A stretch of DNA of 64,000 nt from Puffinus mauretanicus. Lineage: Eukaryota > Chordata > Aves > Procellariiformes > Procellariidae. The stretch is taken from contig JAJKFH010003354.1 of assembly GCA_023333565.1 (NCBI GenBank), positions 434,001 through 498,000 on the forward strand, in the 5' to 3' direction. Made by a program: the position numbers and the translations under genes. The notes beneath the pieces were generated by a model. That model ran no database searches. It saw nothing but the letters and a program-made list of their open reading frames with translations, and had not been told where the DNA came from. Below, one piece after another: positions 48,001-54,000 of this stretch (its first letter is position 1; every line of letters starts with the position of its first letter).

Positions 48001-51000
48001 GGGAGCAGTGCTGGGCTGTACAATGCCAAGCCCAAACCACGACCCAAAGCCCAAGGCACATTTCCCCTCTCCCATCCTCCCTGTGATGCTTCAAACTGGT
48101 GCTTGGCAGATGGGATCAGTGCCAATGCCGCAGGGCTGATCAAATACAAAGAAAGAAGAGGAGAGAGCAATGTGCCCCATTTTCAAAGCGATTCGGGAGC
48201 TGGCATTACTGCAAAAGCTGCTGCTCTGGGTTTATAAATCCTGAAGAAGAAGGAGTGGTTGACCCACATGGCTCAGGGTAAAATCCCTGTTGCATCTCCC
48301 CTAACATTAGGGTCTCCATCGTGTTGCCTAAGCAAATGTGTTTTGTGCCACTTGACTGATAAAATGTGGTACTTTCATCTTTCCAGTGTGTGGAGGCCAG
48401 GCAGGATTAGTTTTAGCATGGGTGTAACGGGCAAGGGTGCCCTATATGTGGGCTGCTGAAGAGCCCAGCTCCCTGCGTAGTAAGTGCCCCAAAATTTGTC
48501 ATCCCTATTAGGGGTAAGAGATAGTGACCACGTGAAGTGCAGTAGGACACCAGCCATTGGACATGGAAGATGCTCAACTGAAGCAGTGGCAGTTGGCTGC
48601 CCCAAGGGTGCGGGATAGACTTAAAATCCATGAGACCAGAGGTCTCGCTCTGTGGGGAACATCATTAGCTGGTAAAAATACGAAGGAGAAGAACAAAATG
48701 AGGTGCAGCTACATCTCATCTAAATCTAGTGCTACAGCCCACCTCCATAGGTCAAGCCTGCAGTATGATTTGAGCAGCCCCTTTGCATGGATGCAGGTGG
48801 GTTGATGAAGCTTCTCAGAGGTAAGGGACATCTGAGAGACCGTGGCTTCAGGGACAGTGCCAAAGGGCGGAGACACTCATGGAAAGCCAACCCAGGCTTG
48901 AGGTGTGCCATTGTCCTCACGCTGGGCTGGGGATCCCAGCTCCTCATGGCAAGAGGAGCTGGCCACAGGATGGCCATGAAATTGCAAAGGGAATCATTTC
49001 CCTGATGAGCCACAAATCTTGAACCGAGGTCCCTGTGACACCAAATATACGTCTTTGATCTCGGCCATACCCAAGCTGAGGTGATTTCACCAGAGGCCAC
49101 CTCCGGTAGGGCAAGCAGAGTTGGGACGGGGCACAGAGTGGAGAGAGATGGTGCTGGGGTAGAAAAATCACCACTAGCTTCTGCTTTCCCCCCGCGGCAC
49201 AGGAGGAAGAGGTGAAGGAGGTGGTCAGGAACGAAATGAGAGGCAGATGCGGTAAGTCGGCCAGCGAGCTGCGCTCGGGGCCACTGCTCTGACACCTACC
49301 AGCAACTAAATTGGAGCAATTTGAGTGCCGGCACATGCTGGCTCGGCAGAGCAAATATCACCCCATTAGCAGCAAGCGGAGACGCGTCGCCTCTCCACGC
49401 TTGGAGACGAGTGCGGGCTTCTGGGCCGTGAGGTCTCTGCCAGAGTCCTGACCTCCTACTCAAACTCTTAATTTTTTCCCTTTAAACCTTCTCTCTTCCC
49501 ATTTCTTCCCCCGTGGTTTTGTCAGCAAAGCTTTCCTCCCTGGTCATCTCCATTTCCCCGCTGATTGGTGAAAGGCGCTGGGTCACGGGGGAAAGTCTGG
49601 AGCTGCATTTTGCCCAATAACAACCTTTTAATTCCTGTCTACTTTGTGGCTCTTCTTGACACACGGACCTCTCCTCTCCCGCAGTGAATAACTGCCAACC
49701 AGTGCCACAACAGTAACCAAAACCACCGCGTTTGGGGGATGGTTTTACCCCAGAATCCCAACACCACAAGGGTGTCAGGTTTTTGGGATCTTGCTTTCCT
49801 TGTCCTGCAGAGGTCCAGCTACCCGAGGGCCAGCAGAGAGCTGCCCCGTTCCTGCCCCGCTCCCCGGGGTCTGCCTATGGCCAAGGAGGGTTGGGGTTCA
49901 CCACCATTTGCCAAGATGCTTTAGCCATTAAGCTGGAGTCGCACTCGTTTCTGCCTAGCGATGTTAAGGGGCATCTGAATGCTTTGAAGGGGGGAAAAAA
50001 AGAATGAAAAATAGTCCACGAAAGCACGCGCTGCCTGTAAAAATAATGATTTTGTTGAAAAATCTTATTTACATAGGGAAAAAAGAAGTAGCAAACAAAC
50101 TATGCCCTGTCTGTCTTCCGTTTGCAGATTGTGGAGGTGAGTTGAGAAGGATGCCCTTGGAAAGGGGTAAGGCTGCTAATATCTACTTAGAAGTGCACGT
50201 GAATGCATGCAGTAGAGTAAAGGATGTTCTCCTTGCCCCAAAACAGCCTGAAACTGCAAGTGAAAAGATGTTGTTAAGAATAAGTCCTTTTTTCTGTGAT
50301 TCAGTGCAGAAAATGACCCTGGATCACCGACTGCTTTTAGACCCTGGCTCTGGGAGTGGTATTTCTTGAGAGGAATCTGAGAAAATAGGGTTGAGAGGGA
50401 CACCAAGAGGTCTCCTGCTTCCACCCTTTACTGCAAAACAGGATCAAAGCTATTCCTGACACCCAGCTTTAAAAGCTGCACCCACAGGAACACCTCTCCC
50501 TGCCCACGAAACAGATCCTGTTGCTCCACCATCCCAAACCATCAACATGATAATCTCCAGTGAGGTGCCTACCTCCAGTGCAGGTGTCTATTCATTATTT
50601 AAGCTCCCGTTGTGGAGATCTAATCCATATGGTCCATGGAGTCTGGAGGGCCAATCTGCCAACCCCAAGGTAGATCCCCACAGTCAGGGCCTCATCCTCT
50701 GTGCTTCAGGGAGGACTTGGTTCCTCCATGTCTTTGCCTACATGTGGGCAACTGATTCAGGGTCTGGTTTTTCTGCGGGAGATACTGAACCGGGTTCTGG
50801 ATCTCAGCTGGCCATCGTAGGTTTTGAAGACACTCGGCTCACATGAAGGCACCTAGAGGAAAGTTTCCAACTCTGGATCTGATCCAGTTGCTCATGTATA
50901 AGCCAGATTACGTATCCTGCTGGATCCTTTCTATGGGCACAGGTGTCTTGTAGGTCTGTGTCGTATGTGTCAACCCAGCTTTGATGCCTTGGTTGCCCTG

Positions 51001-54000
51001 GAACATCTCATCTAACCTGAATGTTTCCTACATTTCAAGGCCATCATTAGACCTGGAAAGGGACCCTCACCACAGCTTGTTTTTAATGTTTTAAACAAGA
51101 ATAGACAAAGAAGGAACTTCAGAGCAGCAATTTGACTCTAAATTGCAGTGAACTTGTTCTCCAGGAATGGATTTGCTTTAATTTTTTCCTTCATAACTGT
51201 TACATTATATTTTTTTTTAGCCTTCGTAACACATTGTTTCATAGTGTACAAAAGAAGAGCGTTTTACAAAGCAAGGACTTTCTAAACAGAGAGCTGGGTC
51301 AAGAAGCAGCATCCTTGCTCTGGATGTAAGAAGCCAGAACAGTCATAGATGCCTGGAGTAGCTGGGAACTCTCTTGGGTGTGGGGTATTCCCAGTTACAC
51401 TAGACATGAGATAGTCCTTTCCGGGCTCTGTTTCCCCTCCTGCTCTGTGTTTAGAAAGCAAATCTGTCAGGGTAGAGATCTTCTCTCCCTGATGTCTATC
51501 CGTGGTCCCGTACCTGGGATCCTGCCCTTGCCCCAGCCTCCATTTGCTTCTGTAAATAATCAGAGAAAATGAATCCTGCACAGTGAATGCTCTCGGACAC
51601 AGCAGCCTCCATGCTCCTGCAAAGGACAACCCTTGCTGAAGTGTTTTGCCTTCATGACTCAGGTGTTACCCAAGGGCCCTGCCTGTTTTCTGGCTGGTTG
51701 ATCCTTCAGCCAGGAGCATATGGTCCTCTCCATCATGCTCAGAGCATGGTCTGTAGGCTTTGGCTGAAGAAACATTGTATTGTGACTTGTTTCCCACACC
51801 GTGTTGTGCAGTGGCAGTAATTTTGTTGACCTACAACCATTTATCAAAGCATGGTGGCTTTCAAACTGTGGCACCAGATTTCATCCTCACTGACCCAACA
51901 ATTAAATCCATAGGTCTGGAGACAGCTGAAATCAACAGGCAGCTCCAAGAGTATTTTCAGCCTCGGGAACACACTGGAAGGGATGGTGAAAGCCAGGAAG
52001 AAATGCTTAACCAAACTCAGAGCATGACCACGTTGGTGACTTCGGTGAAGCCCTTCATGGAGCCACCTTCACTTATTGCAGGTAAGTGCAGCGGTGTGGC
52101 TGCATCCTTTCCATCTTTCCAACCATGGCAGCCGGTATCTTCTGGAGCACCAGTGAACCCAGTGCTAAATCCCCTTCCTTGGGACTGGGCAGAAATAAGG
52201 CAGTGATGGGATTTCCAATGAGGGCTCCCACGCTGCCGTGCCCCGTGCTGAAGAGGGCTGGTCAGAGGCTCAGAGATGAGGTGAGCCGATGCCCCTGGAA
52301 GGGGTGGTGGGTGAAGGAAAAGCCAAATATGTGTGGCCCTCAGTGATGATCACCACCTCCAAAAGGATGCATTCTGAAAGGCTGGAAGGAGGCAGCCATT
52401 TTCAGGCTGATTTTGTCCCCTTCTCTCCACCATGTCCTTTGCAACTTCTAGTAAAGCTTCCTACCAGCCAGAAATTACATCTCTGAGCCAAACACTCGAG
52501 CTATTACAGACTATTTCTGCCCAGGGCATCATGAACCCTTTAATGTGTAAAGCTACTGATTACAGCTAATGGGAAAACAACCAGCTCTATTTCTGTCCCT
52601 CTGTGTTGCCCAGGAGAGAGGTGGAGAGAGAAGGGCCAAGGTCAGGACAAATGCAATACAGACCTGCCTGTACACAAACACCAGTGGGTTTGTAGCATCT
52701 CCTCACACTGCATCTATCTCTACCAGGCAACCGGCCAGGGCAAGAGCGTGATCCAAGATTGGCCATGCTTTTAGGTATTCTCAAGCTCCCCAGTAGGATC
52801 TTGAGCAGTGCTAGGCAGCCGAGGCGCAACCATCGTTTTTGGGGATGAAGGCTGCTCAGCCAGGTGAAGTATGTCCTGCTACTTGCCCATGGGCTGGAGG
52901 GAGGTTCATGGCCCACTCTAGGCACAGCTGATGGGGTAGTTCCCCAGGAGGCTCCAGGACCACCTTGGGGTGCATTGGGACACAGTGTCCTGGTGGAAAA
53001 GCCCAGGAGATGAGCCCGATGGATACAGGGAAATCCATTAACACCTGGCTGAGAACTGCCGTCTTTCCCGGGAGAGGACAGGATGGGGCAGTTTTAGCTG
53101 CATTTCAGATCATCTACCCTTTCTTCTGACCATGAACCACTGTAGTGAGCATTATAATGAGGTAATGCTTGGTCCAGCTTTATGCAGACCTGATGAGCCA
53201 TATGGTCCCCTTGGCACAGAAGAGCTACCAGTCAGATATCCTCCTTCTCCTGTCCCCATGGGATAATGGCTCGTGGGTGGATTTTCCAGGCCCTGTGGGC
53301 CTGCCGGTCCCCTGGGATGCTGATGGAGGCAACAAGCAGCCTTTGATGTTACTGGCTTGAGGGGTTTCTGGGTAACTCTGCCCTAAATTTTAGCAGCAAC
53401 CTGGAAATGACCTTCACCCAGAAAGACTCCAGGTTCATCACATCTTCAAATCCATGCCACAGCCACCCATGGACCCTCTGACTTCCTCATCAGGGCTTGG
53501 CTTTGAATCTTGATTTATGGGAGACAGAGAGTGAAAACATGATGCAGAAGGGCTGGTGGGGAGGAATAGGGGATTATGGGCTTGCTTGTGGAGGGCTTTC
53601 TGCATTCGGCGCTCAAAGTTCAAACACACTGCAAGACAGGGCAGGACTCAAAAAGAGGGTGAATTCAGACTCATTTCTTGCAATTCAGCAAGTCAGAAAT
53701 TAAGATGTGGCTGCTCAGATTTTGTCACCAGGAGGAGGAGGTTTGGGTAGCATTGATGGAGCTGCCGTTGACCTGGGCAGGGGGACAGCATCAGTGCTTC
53801 AGCTCAGAGAAATGGGTACTTGCGCAGCCAGATGCATCTCAGCAGAAGGGAGCCATCTAAAATGCAACATCCCGTGCCCCTACAACGCTCCTGCCCAAAC
53901 TCTGGTCCCCCCAACACCTATGGGGCAAAGCTTGCTGCAGACTGGCCATGCAGCAGCTGAGTGGCCAATCAGCACAAAACCTGGCCAGTCAGCTCACCGG

